This document shows, one piece after another, positions 26,166-40,200 of a stretch of DNA of 64,000 nt. Both the position numbers and the translations under genes were made by a program. The DNA lies in NCBI GenBank assembly GCA_963514095.1, contig OY741271.1, positions 21,378,561 to 21,442,560 of the forward strand, written 5' to 3'. Within the stretch, counting starts at the first letter, position 1, and each line of letters begins with the position of its first letter. This stretch comes from Eutrigla gurnardus (lineage: Eukaryota; Chordata; Actinopteri; Perciformes; Triglidae). A model generated the notes under the pieces. That model saw only the letters and a list, made by a program, of their open reading frames with translations, was not told where the DNA came from and did not search any database.

Positions 26166-28022
26166 AGTTATTGGTTAACAAAACAAAACAAAAAAAACGT
26201 ACATCCCTCACACAGGTGCAAATACATTTATGATGGCTTCATTTCATTTAGGTGATTCAGAATGCAACAAGGGCAGATAATACCAGGCTCCTGGAACACG
26301 ACTGTCACCCTGATTAATGTTATTACCCTCACCTATGATTTTCCTGTCCAGACATGTCCAAATGTCTGCTGGGAAATGTCGATTACTTTCCCATGTTTGA
26401 CAGAGAATAAAAAGGATAAGACCTGCACACTGCTCCAGGGGCGACAATGCTCAGATCTGTGTCGGACAGAATATTTAAATGAAAGGAAAAACACACCCAG
26501 ATTTATTCATGGGAGGAGTGTGCATCTCTATGATGATGCACTGATGGCACCTTTATGATATGCATATAATACATCTCTAACTGAACCATGTCTGCATGCC
26601 ATTAAGGGGTTTTGTATTGAATTTGCCACACCATATCCAGCCCCCTTAAGACTGTCATAGCTGAGAATACACAGTTCTGCTGTAGAACACTTTCACAACA
26701 GGACACTGACTTACTTGTCAAGCAGGTAATCAGGGACTCACTGTGACTGCAACGAGGTCACCAAAAGGGCTGATAATGTAAGACTGCTTTAGATAACAAG
26801 GTAGCCCCTAATAGAAACACAACTGTCTGCATGATCTCTCACAACCACTCACCATTGGAGACATGCATCTGTTAGGAACTGGCATGAGATCGTTTTTCAT
26901 CAATCATAATAAATTAAACCAATTAGCAGATGCCTGCCTTCATCACCTGATGTGTAATGAAGGCACAGTAGGGACTCTTCCAGACAGCTTCGTCAAAAAG
27001 ACGAAGACGAATATTGGAACAAGATTTAATCACGTCTGAAACTGGTTCGTGCCCACCGACATGTAGGAGAATCCTCAACTGGACTTTAACCCAGGACATA
27101 TAATGTAGTGATGGTACACCTATAAGCCACAGGGATGCCCAATTAGGATCTAGTGCCAGAAAATGTATTAACAATTTCTCTTTCTGGCCTGAAAGGTGCA
27201 CTGTCTTCACAAAAGGGAAGTATTTTGCACCTTAAACACTGCCTTTCTATTCACATTTCCTCAGAGATGGATCTTGCACTTATGTTCGACTGAGAGGGTG
27301 AAAATCTGTTATAGAAGATGGTGGCATAACCACACAGCAAAGAATACAGGCATGGGGTAGGGGAAAAGGAAAGTAAGATGTTGTGCTCGGTTGCTATGAA
27401 GAAGGTACTAATATAGAAAGCATTGCATATTGTTAGAATTAAATTCCAGCCACTGCTGAATTGTTTCGAACCCTGTTAACCCTGGCCACCCATTGTCTAT
27501 GCTACCCACACAGTAAGCAATGAGATTCTGAATTGGATTTTCCTGTTCAATTTTTCATGCATGGTTTACCATCCCAGGACGCACCATCCTCCCTATCGTT
27601 TCCGAACAAATCACCAAGAAAACGGCACATCTTTTGATAATTTCCCCCATTAAAACATAATATCACCACATCAACATTCCCATTGTTCAAATTAATAAGT
27701 ACTGTTCATGAGCTCATTAGGGGAATACATGCTGAAAATAAAAAAGGTTTTGCTCGTTTGAAATATCACTTTAATATTTCCACTCTGCTGCTCTAAACAG
27801 CGAGCGGGGTACTTTATTTTGTCCCCAGGAGTAAACCATTAAAATGTGGCTGAGGTGTTTTCTTTCTTTCTTTCTCAATGTGGTGAAGATACTGCCCCGG
27901 ATTCTGAGGCTCTGTGGAGCGTAGATTGAATTTACCCCTGCTGGATAGTGGTGCATCACAATGTGCTGAATGAATGAGGTCAGAAACTCTCTTTTCCTGT
28001 CTCGTGGTCAAACACACTCAAA

Positions 28023-28080
28023 CCCTCTTTTCTCGAACACTCAATGGTTGTCCCTCTTTTCTCCAACACTCCATGGTTGT
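28023..28080 (+). repeat. Two tandem copies of a 29-bp unit
   Basis: CCCTCTTTTCTCGAACACTC plus AATGGTTGT is followed directly by a copy differing at two bases (CTCCAACACTCC in the second copy). Small local duplication with no evident function. Confidence 0.85.
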
Positions 28081-28511
28081 CCCAACAGCTGCATGTGGCA
28101 TTCCATTAATCTCAACTCCATGCACATGTGTCTAACTCACTGTGCGACTGATAGGACTTCTGTCAACTAATGCTGGCAGCAGACAGGGTTTTACGGAGAG
28201 TGATGGAGCTCGGAGGCGGCAAGGCTCTAATGACAAAGGGAATGAAACTAGGCCAGGTGGAGCTATACCTCTTTGCTCTGTGAGGCTGTGCTTTCTAACT
28301 ATGTAAATACATAAAGTATTTTACTTAAAAAATATAAAGTTCCCAAAATACATCCGTTCAGAAATGCAGATTTTGTATTTATTTATTTATTGACGTTGCA
28401 TTCTATTCATCATCCTGAAATGCCTCTTTCACACTGCATGCATCCTACTTTTACCAGTTTTGTTTTTTCTAACTCCTTAACAAGAAGGAAAATGGATCAC
28501 AAAGGACTGCA

Positions 28512-28540
28512 GGGGGGGGGGGGGGGGGGGGTGGGGGGGG
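28512..28540 (+). repeat. G-run of 29 bases with one T
   Basis: Nineteen or more consecutive G, then GT and eight further G. Could form a G-quadruplex and is a likely place for assembly error. Confidence 0.9.
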
Positions 28541-30014
28541 TGCTGTTCCTGGGTACCACAGTAAATCACAGAGACAACCTGTACATGGTTTGTGGCCCAT
28601 TACAGCATGTGGCACATGTTTTTTAACCCGTTACCCTCAAATTGTTTGTCAATTGTATCAAACTTGCTGTTGCTGTCAATGACTTCCGTTATCATTTTAT
28701 CCCATTGTTCTTTTGCGTCTTGAAGCTGATTGATAAAGGGGTTGGGCCCCGTTTTTTTTTTCCTCTTCCTGGTGATCGACATATCTAGGTGATGCTGTTG
28801 ATCACATTACAGTCAAAAAAGGGAACTTAAGATGCAACAAATTATCAAATGCCTAACGTTAACCTTCGACACTGGCTGTAAAGATATGGTAAAACCTCAT
28901 TATAAAGCCAGTGTGTGAAGGATTCTGGAGGTTCAGCACTGTGGTATGTGCTGTAAAAGTTCGTCATGAAATCAATCTATTCACCCCCACAGGCACAACC
29001 AAACTACACACCACTTGAAAATGGCCCAAAGTGCACAAAAAATATTATATTTCTGAATTCCAGAACAGACTGCAACAATGCTTCATCCGTCCAGGTTTCA
29101 GATATAAAACCAGTCTTGTGTGAAATATATTCTATTTGTAAAAACAAAACCAATTTGTGCGTTTTAATGATGGCGGTGCCATATTTTAGTTTTATTTATT
29201 TGTTTTTGTTCAAATTGAGAGCAGTGCAAAGTGCATAATTGCTCACAACTTAATTAAAAGCTCAAATGAGTTGGATTAAGTTTAAAACAAAATTACATTT
29301 TGTTATCAGGAAAAGAAAGAGCACACTGTACTGAACTAGAGAATAATAGCAAATCATGTCAATCATAAACCGATAACATTCACAAAACTATGCTAAGTGC
29401 AGTTAATTGCATGCTCCCTCTACACCTAGAGGAAGTGATTTTTCTATTTGTTTGAACAAGAGCATCAGCCTGTTGTAAATGGATGTGTATCTCGAGATGT
29501 CGTGATATCTTAGCATACGTTGTGTATGAATGTATACGTATGTTTGTATGTATGTGTACAGCAACTTCATTGTGATTAGTCGCAAAAAGTTGAGGAATTT
29601 ATGGACACGCTCCATCAAACGACCAGATGAGAAAGGGGCTCCACACTGAAATCTGATAATTGAAATTCAAATGAGCACATATCTACCACAAACACTTAAA
29701 TCACCCGGGAAGAAACTCATTATGCATAATAGCAGCCTTTTCCTGGACCTCAAATAATCTTAAACTGCATGACAGCATAATGGAACCCTATTGAGAGAAG
29801 ATAAATATTCCATCACGTAGGGCTCCCTCTTTAAAATTGCAAAAACAAACACAGTTCACAAGTCAATGCAAGTTTTTTAGAGGTTGGAATTAAAGCAACA
29901 GTGGACGTAATTATAAGATCTTGAGGTAATACATAACATACACAATGCAATTATCATCTGTTGTTCTCTGAAACTATTCCTCCATTGTTTCCAAACAATA
30001 AAACACAGACACCT

Positions 30015-30392
30015 GTACAAATACACAATTTTTACTTGTACTTTACTTCAGCACTTCTTTTTTCTGCTACTGTATACCTCTACTCTACTACATCTCAATG
30101 GGAAATATTGTCATTTTTTACTCCACTACATTTATTTCACGCCTTCCGTTACTTTCAGATGAAGATTTCACATACCAAAAATGTGATCAGTTAAAAATAT
30201 ATAAATGGTTTTGTTCATGATGAATTGACCTTAATCCACTTTAAAATGCTGCTTTTACATTCATGCACTGGAATACATAATGATACAATATTACTTTTAG
30301 AATTCGAATAGCATTCAGGCTGCATAATGAGTGATTTAACTTTTAATAGTTTAAGTGTATCTTTACTTAAGTAAGGTATTGTAATACAGAGA
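30015..30392. repeat. Dispersed teleost repeat
   Basis: Text such as TTTTTACTTGTACTTTACTT, TTTACTCCACTACATTTATT, AAATGCTGCTTTTACATTCA and TCTTTACTTAAGTAAGG follows, in order, a repeat I recognise from many fish introns and intergenic regions. No coding content. Family name and ends are uncertain. Confidence 0.55.
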
Positions 30393-30400
30393 GTATAGAG

Positions 30401-30753
30401 TAGGGGTGTCAAACGTGCGGCCCAAGGCCCAGAATCGGCCCGACAAAGGGTCCAATCCGGGCCCCCTAGATAAGTGTTGTGTTTACAGCACTTTTCGGTG
30501 CTCAAGGAAAATTATATCTGACACCAGATAAATGCATTGTTGTTGGCTTCATCATCTGGTTTGTAACTGGGTTGTTCTTTTTTTTTTTTCATTGTTTTCA
30601 AAATGTACTTGTACTTCTGTACACTAAAAGACAGAAACAATGGTAAGTGTTGTTATTTATAGGTTATTATGCCCTGGTTTTTCTGGTTCGGCCCTCCTGA
30701 GATCAGATTGGTTTGTATGTGGCCGAGGAACTAAAATGAGTTTGACACCCCTG
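30401..30753. mobile_element. hAT-type MITE, 353 bp
   Basis: The left end TAGGGGTGTCAAAC and the reverse complement of the right end (CAGGGGTGTCAAAC) form terminal inverted repeats. Flanking 8-mers GTATAGAG (30393-30400) and GTATATAA (30754-30761) match at 6 of 8 positions, as expected for an aged hAT target duplication. The element has no open frame for a transposase. The GGGGTGTCAAAC terminus is known from many fish genomes. Confidence 0.8.
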
Positions 30754-30760
30754 GTATATA

Positions 30761-30762
<2 letters not shown>

Positions 30763-30802
<40 letters not shown>
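30763..30802 (+). repeat. (AC)20 microsatellite
   Basis: Pure AC dinucleotide run directly after the hAT-type MITE. Confidence 0.97.
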
Positions 30803-30808
<6 letters not shown>

Positions 30809-30983
30809 ATCATTCAAACATAGTATGACTTGCACATTACAGTACAGTGCAATCATGTGTGCATTACCATAACTCCTTGCACAATAATAACAGCATGGCC
30901 ACACTGACAGGAGGAGTTAATGGACCAGATCACAGGATGAAACCCCCTCATTCATCTCCAAGTATGCATAGAGTATGCATAGA

Positions 30984-31007
30984 GTGTGTGTGTGTGTGTG
31001 TGTGTGT
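30984..31007 (+). repeat. (GT)12 microsatellite
   Basis: GT dinucleotide run preceded by a short duplication of AGTATGCATAG. Confidence 0.95.
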
Positions 31008-34000
31008 TTGTGTGCTGCTATGTGCATGTGTGTGCACGACAGGTGGATGTAAAGCCAGGTGAAAGCTCCACTGCCTGCATATGTAGATTTGTAGTTGTCT
31101 GTCTGCTGTGAGGAGATGTCAATCAAATGAGTACATGCCCCGACAGGAATTTAGTAATATTCCACATGCTATTTTTAACCCGTCTCCAGAGCTATCTTTT
31201 CTCGTTCCTGCTTCACTGTCTGGTTTGCAAATCAAACTGGAACAACCAAACAGACTAAATATCTGAGGGTTGAACCCAATGATATTTAAATGTGAGATGT
31301 TGCTCTCATTTTCACCTTCGTCTACAAGATGTTTACATGGTTTAATGGTCAAAAGGCACTTTATTTTTCACTTTTATTTTAACCAGGTTTTTTTTTATAG
31401 GACTAATGGTAACTTTTATTTGATTGTGTGAGGGACAAATTAAACCTGATTAAACCCAAATGAGTGTCTCCTGATTGCCTGCCGTTCCCAACATCTCTAA
31501 AACTCATTCTGCAGACAAATATGTCCAAATTTAGATTACAAAAGCACAGCACTCAAAGCTTAGCACCCGGGTGATTCTAATGGTACAAATTAGATTTATT
31601 TAACAAATATATAATCTCAGAAAAAAACATAAATCAACATATCATTTCATTATCTGTTACTAATATATGCAATTTGTTTTTCTGACTAAATCAGCGTACA
31701 GGTGATATATTTCTGCTAGCCTTTAAAGTCTCCGTACCATCCCATGATAATTTCTCTAGATCCACCACTGGGTCCAGGTGGCAAAGATTGCATGCATCTC
31801 ATGTACAGTTGACATTACAAATGTGGCTATTGTGTTCTGTGTGTACGTGTATACGGTCGCTGCTGCCGACACGGTGACACTATTATGGCTCATGATTGAG
31901 GACCGTCAACGCTCCGTGCCATTACTCTTCTCTCACACACACACCAGATTCCCTGCTTCGCTCCCCTGTTTCACCTGCCCCACACTCGGTATTTACGTGT
32001 TCGGTTAGCTGTGTGCTACTGAAGGGGCCCAACCCAGATGTCTCCCTGAACCCTCTGAATAATTTAGCCCAACAGCCATTCCTATAAAAACCCCATCTAT
32101 ATTAATGAGCAGCCTCCAACCATTTGGATCGCTGCATGGAGGTTGTGGTCTCCCTCCATCATGCTAGAGGTGTCATAGAAGGCGGGCGCCTTGGCCCAGA
32201 CAATCTTGGGCCGATGTCTGCGACTGGTAGATACAGTCTGAAAAACGGCTCTGTTCAAATCTACAAAATACACCTTCTCCCATTCATCTAAAACCTTTTG
32301 TATTCACTTGATGTCACGGGCACAAAGATCCTCCCCTAAACAATTCAAACCATTGTGGGGCAGCCATTAACAACAAAAAAAAAAAAGAAAAGTTATTTTT
32401 CATCATATTGATTCAGCATTTACTAGCATATTCCCTCTGTTGATTCATGAATGAGAGAACTACTTCCTGTGCTTAAGTGTTTAGTAAATTGACAGCACAT
32501 TCCGCTCCCCCCTGAGAAACATTCATAACTTATCAAACATTTTAAGTAAAAAAAATAAATAAAAAAAAAACGGTCACGGTCCAGCGGCAGGAAGTTAACT
32601 GTACTGTCGGGGATCAATTTATTTTTCATCAGCATTCAGTTTGAATCATTAATGAGAGTTTGGATATCCCCTCCATTTTGTCCACGGAGCAGAATCTTTA
32701 CGTGGCTGTTATTCATACAACTAATATGCATGTCCAACACCATCAATCCTGCCACGGAGGAGAATAGCAGAAGTTGTGAAATCTATAAATATGAGGGCTG
32801 TTTTTGTTCAAGTGGATTCCAATCGAAGTAATTACTTTTGGGAAAGCGGCTGATATTTTTCATTAAGTGAGATGCTGGTATGGAATGAACTTCCTCTCTC
32901 ATCTGACTAATGAAATAACCCTGCTGCCTCAATACGTCGCTTCTCCTGCTTCTAACTTGAGAGCTGGAGAAACAAAGCATGTAGCTTTAAGATTCCATTC
33001 ACAGTAACGCCAAGTAGTTCAAAGCATCTCTTTTTTTCTTATCATTACTAATTGGCGTTTAAATGTTTTGAGTCTGGACTTCAACTTCAGACTTTACAGA
33101 AATAAACAGACACAAAATGCATTTAAATGAAGGCCCTTGACGATCCGTTTTTATTATTGGCTGTTGAGTGCAGCCGCAGGATCAACACTTTTAGTGTGTC
33201 AGGCTCAAACAATGGTTTGGTATGAAGCCATGTAGGGGAATTGTCTTAAATGAAGATTAGAGAACAGCACTGTGCAGAACTACTCTAAATGCCCTGCCCT
33301 TTCAATCTCGCTCTCTTCTTCCAATAAACATCCAATAACACTATGCCATTCCTCAGCAGAGCATCTGCTGCCACTGCCGGCCGTTTAGTAATTTACTTAC
33401 CAAGGGGAGCAGTGTACGGCCCAAACTTTCATCAGCAGAAGTGTGGGGTTTTCATTTTAGAGCAAATTAAATGAATGCGGGAAACGAATAAGCCAAGAAA
33501 TAAAAATGGAACAAAAAGGAAAAAAGGAAAAACTCCTAATGGCCACGATAATAGTTTTGTATATGGAGCGGTTATTCACTGTCAGCGTGCAACAGCTTGC
33601 ATGTAAGTTGCATGGCCGCCATCCAGTGAAACGGTCTACCACCTGCCCTGTCTTTGCTGTGCTGACATGTCTATTAGAAGGATATGAGCTTACCCTGGAC
33701 ATTTTTCCTCCATGCATTTGGCTGCTGGGTCAACACGGAGAACACTGTGACTGGCTTTTCTTCTGCTGACAAAACGGACGCTGACAAGAATCTCCTCCAC
33801 TGGGACAGCGGTATTAATCCACTCCCTTAACTCCTGGTGTGCCTAAATGACTTGTGGAGCTTGTTGTAGCTTTAAAACACAGATGGTCAAAAAAAAAAAC
33901 CCTTGTGGACGGGATTAACATTAGTGACCTTGCTCCTTCACTTTCTCCATGTTTTGCCCCATCATATTATAATAATAATTATTATTATGGTGTTTTCCAA

Positions 34001-34364
34001 CGTTAATAAATCTCGCCCTCCTCGCCTTGGCCTACCCGCATAAATGGATGCTTTTGACACATGAAGTCTGGTGAACAATAAAGTTTTCGGAATCACAATC
34101 CCACCATCAGAAATAGCCGACAGCATAGAGATACAGTAACTACTAGGCAGCACTCGGTGAAATGAAAACAAAGAAATCGACGGACCTCTAGAGGCGATGC
34201 ATTCATGCTGCTTACTGCTAGCTACATCGACCCGCGTCGGCTGATTCATTTGAAACGAGACCGACAGCAGGATGTACGTGAGAAAGTGAGAGTAGTGCCG
34301 ACGGTGAGATGAGGAGGGCGTAGTCATGGCAACGGGGACACAGCGTCCCCAGGAGAACAGCAAC
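31008..34364. other. Intergenic DNA without recognisable genes
   Basis: No exon series, RNA gene or clear mobile element was identified. The open frames here lack known motifs. The longest, on the minus strand at 33,962-34,363, ends in an ATT-repeat-encoded run of Ile. Confidence 0.55.
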
Positions 34365-34485
34365 GTGGTTGTTTTACTTTCTTAATGAGTACTTATCCAG
34401 AAAGCTGTCACCTGTTGATAATCAACATATTTATTGGTAATGTTTTTTGGATCGCCCTCTAGTGGACAGGAAGTAAAACAACCAC
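34365..34485. repeat. Short inverted repeat, possible MITE end or hairpin
   Basis: GTGGTTGTTTTACTTTC at 34365-34381 pairs with GGAAGTAAAACAACCAC at 34469-34485 (16 of 17 positions). The enclosed sequence includes CGCCCTCTAGTGGACAG, often seen in fish repeats. It may be a tiny element or the joined ends of a larger one. Confidence 0.5.
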
Positions 34486-37400
34486 ACTGACAATAATGAC
34501 ATTGGCAAACTGTAAGCCTGTGTAGTGTAGTTAATATTAATAATAGGCTGAATTAGAGCATTAAATATTCAAATATAATTTGAATATTGAAAAATATATT
34601 GAATTAAATTTGAATACTATTATAGAAAATTGACAGCTCAAACACATATACAGTATATGTTGTGTTTTCTCTTTTACTGTTGTGTTTTGTGAAATGCTTT
34701 CCTGAAAAGTTGTTGTGTTTCCTGGAAAGTCACTACTTTTACCGTACCGAAGAGTGTTCTTCTAATTAGAGACTGTTTACTGACAAACGTATGAGAGGAA
34801 CCATCTATTTTTAGTGCTTTTAAAAGAGTAACCTTCTCCACAGGCTTTCTGACAATCTTTTGATGCTTCTCAGCATGACACAATCCCCCCGTGAGTAATG
34901 TGTGCTCTGCATATTTCAATTGCACGCAGCGACATAAGCAAACCTTGAGAAATAGATCTGATTCAATCTTTCAATTTCATGCTGATAATCTGCAACCTAA
35001 TCCTTTATTAAAGCAGCAGAATTGCTCCTGGTAAAAAAAAAACCTTCAAGACTTACAGGAAATGAGACATTTTAAGGCCTTTCAAACAGAAACACGATTG
35101 TAAGAAACAGGTGAGATAAAACAAATTTCAAACTTCTCAATGAAGTTTTTATGCCTTACATATTCATTCTTGACAATTTGTATTATATTAGCTATTTTTT
35201 TCTTAATACAAAGATCTAATTAACCTTATAAGGCCATATTTATAGCTTCCAGTGACAATGTTTCCATGTAAAAATAAAAAAAGACCTTGGTCAAGCAGTC
35301 CATCTCATGACTTGTTTAATCCTCAATAGGAATAACCTCAGTTTGTTCAGTTTCTATTCATTTCAATGGCATTCATCCCAGCTTAATAAGGCTTCCTGTG
35401 GGAATTCGAATGTACCAAAAAGGTGTATTAAGCATGCAAATGGGTCAAAGTCACCAAATAATCACACAGAATGTAAACGCCTCCTGTGAAAAGGAAAAAC
35501 AATTGAGAATGAACCTAAGACAAGTCTCTCGCGGCTCACTGTTGCAGCAGTAACATGTTTATTAGCACTGAGTTGCTTACAAAGAAAAAGTGAGAAATAA
35601 AGAGGTGAGTTTCAATCTTTTCCAGAAGGCATTGTCTGGTCTCAGAAGAAAAAATAATATTTATTGTTGTTCGAAAGGAAATATGAGGCATCGGGAAGCT
35701 TTGGACCCCATTGTGAAGCTGGTGGTGGATTAGAGTGTATTTGCAAAGCCTGTCTTGGCTCTAAACTCCAGGAAAGATGAGAAGATGAAATGTCTCACCA
35801 CATGTTGCAAAAATCAAATACAACCCGCAATGGAGCACAAGAGGACTCCCACCTGGGGCTTAAGACGGCACGGCGTGAATACACAGTGAAGAAGAAGAGA
35901 CCTACTGTAGAATCAGCCCAAAACAGACCTCGCTCAACATAGCTCATCAGAATCTTGCACACTAATTTATATCAAAATATCAATTCGTCCTCATCAATGG
36001 CCTACATTCATTCTTTGATTGCATTTGATCTTTATTTATTTCTCAGCTTTCATCTATGGTTTTCCTCTGAATTTCAGAGGACTAGACTCTTTCAAATGGT
36101 AAAAGCACTAATGGTATACAAGCGTATCCCATGCCACTCATTTCCATCATATTTTGCACTTTCCATTTATTCACAAAGAGAGGACAAGCTCTCCTTTTTT
36201 CAATCACGCAGTACATAAGAAGCACACAGTAATGTGAATTTCCCTATTTCTATTTTCATATGGTTACGTTTTTTTTTTTTTTCCTTCCTCACAGATGCAG
36301 TGCATTGTTTGTTTGGAGCCAGGGCTTCTTTTATAGTGAGTAATGGTTTTCTGCATGGGGGAAAGAATCCAAGTCCTTCCAATAAAGTGGTGGAGGTATA
36401 TCATAGCCCTCATTAAGCAAAGCTATTATGAGCCTGCTGGTGCACAGTGTCACAAGACAGGATGAAAAACTGTCTCTCTGGACTTCTATTCCTCTGGCCT
36501 GGGTGAACAATGCAGCTTTTCTCTCCTCCCTTGATGCCATTTCAGCAGCCCCAATAAAAGGGTTGCATATTCAAGCTGTTGCATTTCTGTTAAGCTATAA
36601 ACCATCTGCTCCAGCTCCACTCGGATATACCTATTTAGAAAAAACACATGGGAGGACTTCCTGCAGCTGATGTGACAAGTGTCGTTTAAATACAGGCCAA
36701 ATGCCTCACCAATACACTTGGCATGTGAAATACACTGGTTCAGGGAAAAAAAACAGCACACACCAGGGACAGACTCTACCATCGGTACTGGTTACGTTAC
36801 GTTGAGGATTCAGATTTTACCCACAAGATATCATGACCGACGTATGACGCATTATTAGCAAAAGTGAACAGCAGTCAATAGGCTGGACAGCAGAGCCCTG
36901 AAGCTCTGAGGTGGATTAGATGAGCAGTTCTCAAGATATTGTGCGTTCTGTTAACTATTACTACTATCCATCAAAGTCTAAGGTGCCATACGGTATCGCT
37001 AGCATTAAAAACATTAGGAATGTGGCAACACAATCCTCTGATTAAGCAGGCATAAAGAGTGGTGGAACATATATAGTCCCTGCACGTCCACTTCTCACAT
37101 AATGATTTGTTTTGGTAGCACAAAGTTTTCAGCCAAAATGCCCAGATTGAGTCATGTATCACATTGAGGCCGACTTATATATAATGATCTACTGTTTAAT
37201 GATACACGCACGAGTCTGTGTTTTTATGAACAGCAGTTTACCCTTTGGTAAAGAGAGCAAGAGAAAATGGGCAATAAAAGGGAGAAAAAGCATCAATGTC
37301 ATTAGTCACACTGAGCTCATTATGATTCAGAAGAGACTATTCAACCTGAATTCATAATATGAACATTTTCCAGTGTGGCTATACTGATTCTGCATCAATA

Positions 37401-38619
37401 TCTGGGCTGAAAATCCTTCTCCGAGAGCCATATAAACATCAACCTTGTTATATATTTTATATATTCATGTTTTAAGGCTTCATAACTATTTATTTTTATT
37501 CTAAATCAAACAAATTGATCAAAAATAATTTTTACATTTTTACTTTTGAAGCCAAAAACAGGATCATTGATCCTCCCAGTATATTTTTTCCCCTCAAACA
37601 CCTCAAACCCCTGCAGCTGCATCGTGAGTAGGGTTGTTAACGATAAACCCATGCAACCGGATATATCATGTACATCAATGACCTCAACATTTGGTGCATG
37701 GCAACATAACAGTTAAATCCTAAATTATAATATGGACCCGTTTACGAAGAAATGTGTCACCGTGTCAGCTGTGACTGACTCATCCTTTTTATTAAATATT
37801 TGAAGCACAGTAATTCACACGATCAGTTAGTGAACATGAATTATTTGGCTTCCACATCTGCACCCAACAATTCCCATCCAGCCAATGAAGCAAGCGGCTG
37901 CACATTTTTTGTACAGCTCTAAATAAATGCTGAGCACAAAATTCTGGTGTAATCAATATTTCAGGACGTCAACATTGCTCTCTAGTTGTCACATTAATAT
38001 GAATGCCGTTGTTGCATAATGTTGTTTTCAAGTGAGGGGAAAACACAAAACAATGTGTGCCCATGAGAGATCTGTGTTACTGTATTCAGGAATAAGGTCC
38101 AATGTATCACAACAAGCCAAGGTGCTGTGAGGTCACAGTAGTAACAATGGCAGAAAACTGTTATCTCTCGCACTGGCGTCCCTCAAGACATAATCTAGTA
38201 TAGGGCTTTCTTCCATGTTGACCTTATCACCCTACTTGCTGACAGATTGTGGTATTTCCCTCAAGTGTGTTTGCTTTATAAAAAGGTGTTTTCAGCAAAT
38301 TTTCGCCATGGCTGAAATAACCACGATTGCTAATTTGTGGAAGTCACAGATGTGCCATCTTGCCTGGGTTCATAACATCACCCAGGATGTGAGGTCTGTC
38401 CGCAAGACGCTAAGCAAACAACTTTTTAAAAGGCTTATTTTCCTGAATGGAGTTTCGGATCGATCGGTGTCGGCTATGCCAACACTGTAGCTGCTGCATA
38501 AACACTTAACATAATATAATCTAGGCCTGAATACGTCAGCCACCTTGTTATTTGTACCACAGCTAATCTCTGGTTTCTACACAAATCTGGTCTGGTCTCT
38601 GTACTAATGTGAGGGGTGA
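34486..38619. other. Intergenic DNA without recognisable genes
   Basis: AT-rich sequence with short, unrecognised open frames. Around 37,628 the text TAGGGTTGTTAACGATAAAC resembles a hAT-MITE terminus, but a matching second end was not found. Confidence 0.5.
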
Positions 38620-38890
38620 GCAAACATTTGTTAATTAGTGCTGAACACAGCGTACAGCCGAGGCTGATGGGAATGTCATTAGTTTAGCAGAAATGTGAGC
38701 ACTTCCGAATTGGGAGTTTGACCTGATGATGGTGCTGGATAAAAAGTTTAAGGATCGCCTATTGAACATAAATTGTGAATGTGATTATAACTCCTCCTGA
38801 GGGGAACATGAATGTCTGTAGCAAATTTGATGGCAGTCCATCTCACATTTATCAGGACATTTCACTCTGAAGCAAAACTGTCAGATAACT
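38620..38890. repeat. Dispersed fish repeat
   Basis: GCTGAACACAGCGTACAGCC, GACCTGATGATGGTGCTGGA, TATAACTCCTCCTGAGGGGA and ACATTTCACTCTGAAGC occur in the order seen in an old, widespread teleost repeat. Noncoding and diverged. Confidence 0.6.
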
Positions 38891-39477
38891 AACTACAGGG
38901 GATGGGATTTAAAATCCAATGTCTGTATGATAAGATACTGAAAAGCAGATCAATGCTCCAGGAGACAGAGACCTCACTATCCTCAGTGAGCAACAGCTTT
39001 TAATTATACTGTAAGTTCAAGTCCGGACAAAAGGCTTTTCAGTTCAATGATTTCCCAAAACTCCTGCCTTACACAAGCCTGGAAGCTATTCTTAAATTAA
39101 ATCAAAATGTGACTTCCTGGTTTAACTATGTAGCAGCATGAATGCCCCCTTTTTGTCGGGTTACTGACTTAACAGTAAAGTCTTAACATCTTACAGCAGC
39201 AGTATGATCTCTCTGCAGAAATGTATCAACATATTGGGAAAATAACATTTTCTGTTGCTTGTATTGTCATCAGTTATTTTTTTGGTGGCATGAGTTTAAA
39301 CTCTAAGCAAACTCCTATAGCATGCAGTAACTTGTGGCTGACTTTGTGCGAACCTGCAACCTATGAGTTAATTGATGGGTCCATTCAAGCTCAGAAATTC
39401 TACTGCTTCTCTTTTCATCACGGTAACTTGCTTAACAAATGAGAATTCAAAAAGGTGCACTTTTGTCGGGAAATATG

Positions 39478-39573
39478 TCGGTCCAAAACCAAGGGCTGCT
39501 CTCTGGCATGTCTATCTTGTCGGTCTAAAACCAAGGTTAAAACTCGGGCTGCTCTCTGGCATGTCCATCTTGT
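39478..39573 (+). repeat. Two-copy local tandem duplication
   Basis: GTCGGTCCAAAACCAAGG and GCTGCTCTCTGGCATGTC recur about 42-53 bp further on, with an 11-base insertion in the second copy. No function apparent. Confidence 0.7.
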
Positions 39574-40200
39574 AAAGCTGTACATCGAGGCTATAGTCCA
39601 CCACTGTGAAGTGTGAGGATCAAAGAGAGTTATCCCTCACACTTTGAATCACATAATTCCTCACTGATGTTAAAAAGTCTCACAAAATATAATAAAACAC
39701 AAAGAGTTCAATTTAAATGATAAAATGTACCAAAACACAAACACAACACTTTTAAGATAGACTGACTGCTGAATTATTTAGAGACAGTGCTTCATCGTAA
39801 GAATTGAACAAAGCTTTTTTTTTTTTTATCTGCTGGTTTTATTCAGAGCTTTACTGTTGCTATGGTAGCTGATTTACTGAGCAGGCATAATGTACTGCCC
39901 AGGCTCATCCGAGAGCTAATGGTAAAGAAGCCACGATTTTGTATATCCAGATACAGACTGGATTATTTCATGGAGATAGAAATGTTGTTGTAAAAAGTAT
40001 GTAGAGGAAGGTGACGGTGCGTATCTGCTCTTGCGATAAGCTGTCTGCAGTGCGCTTTAATAATAAATTCTCAGCTTCAGTCGGATCTCTTTCCATTATG
40101 TAATGCATACATTACATAGTTTCCATGCTTGGAAAATATCAATATTATATTAATCATCAACAGTTAAACATGAGAATTAGCGACACTTAATCTGTGTTTC

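Larger units (their letters stand above)
23931..30014. other. Intergenic DNA, mostly unrecognised
   Basis: No gene could be supported on either strand. The stretch holds hAT-like remnant text around 24,330-24,535, a diverged copy of the 6.7-6.9 kb repeat at about 26,020-26,165, a 29-bp tandem duplication at 28,023-28,080 and a long G-run at 28,512. The rest is AT-rich and shows nothing I can name. Confidence 0.6.

Noticed and set aside
33962..34363. 133-codon minus-strand open frame
   Set aside because: Ends in an ATT-repeat-encoded Ile run, shows no domain, and neighbours repeat sequence.
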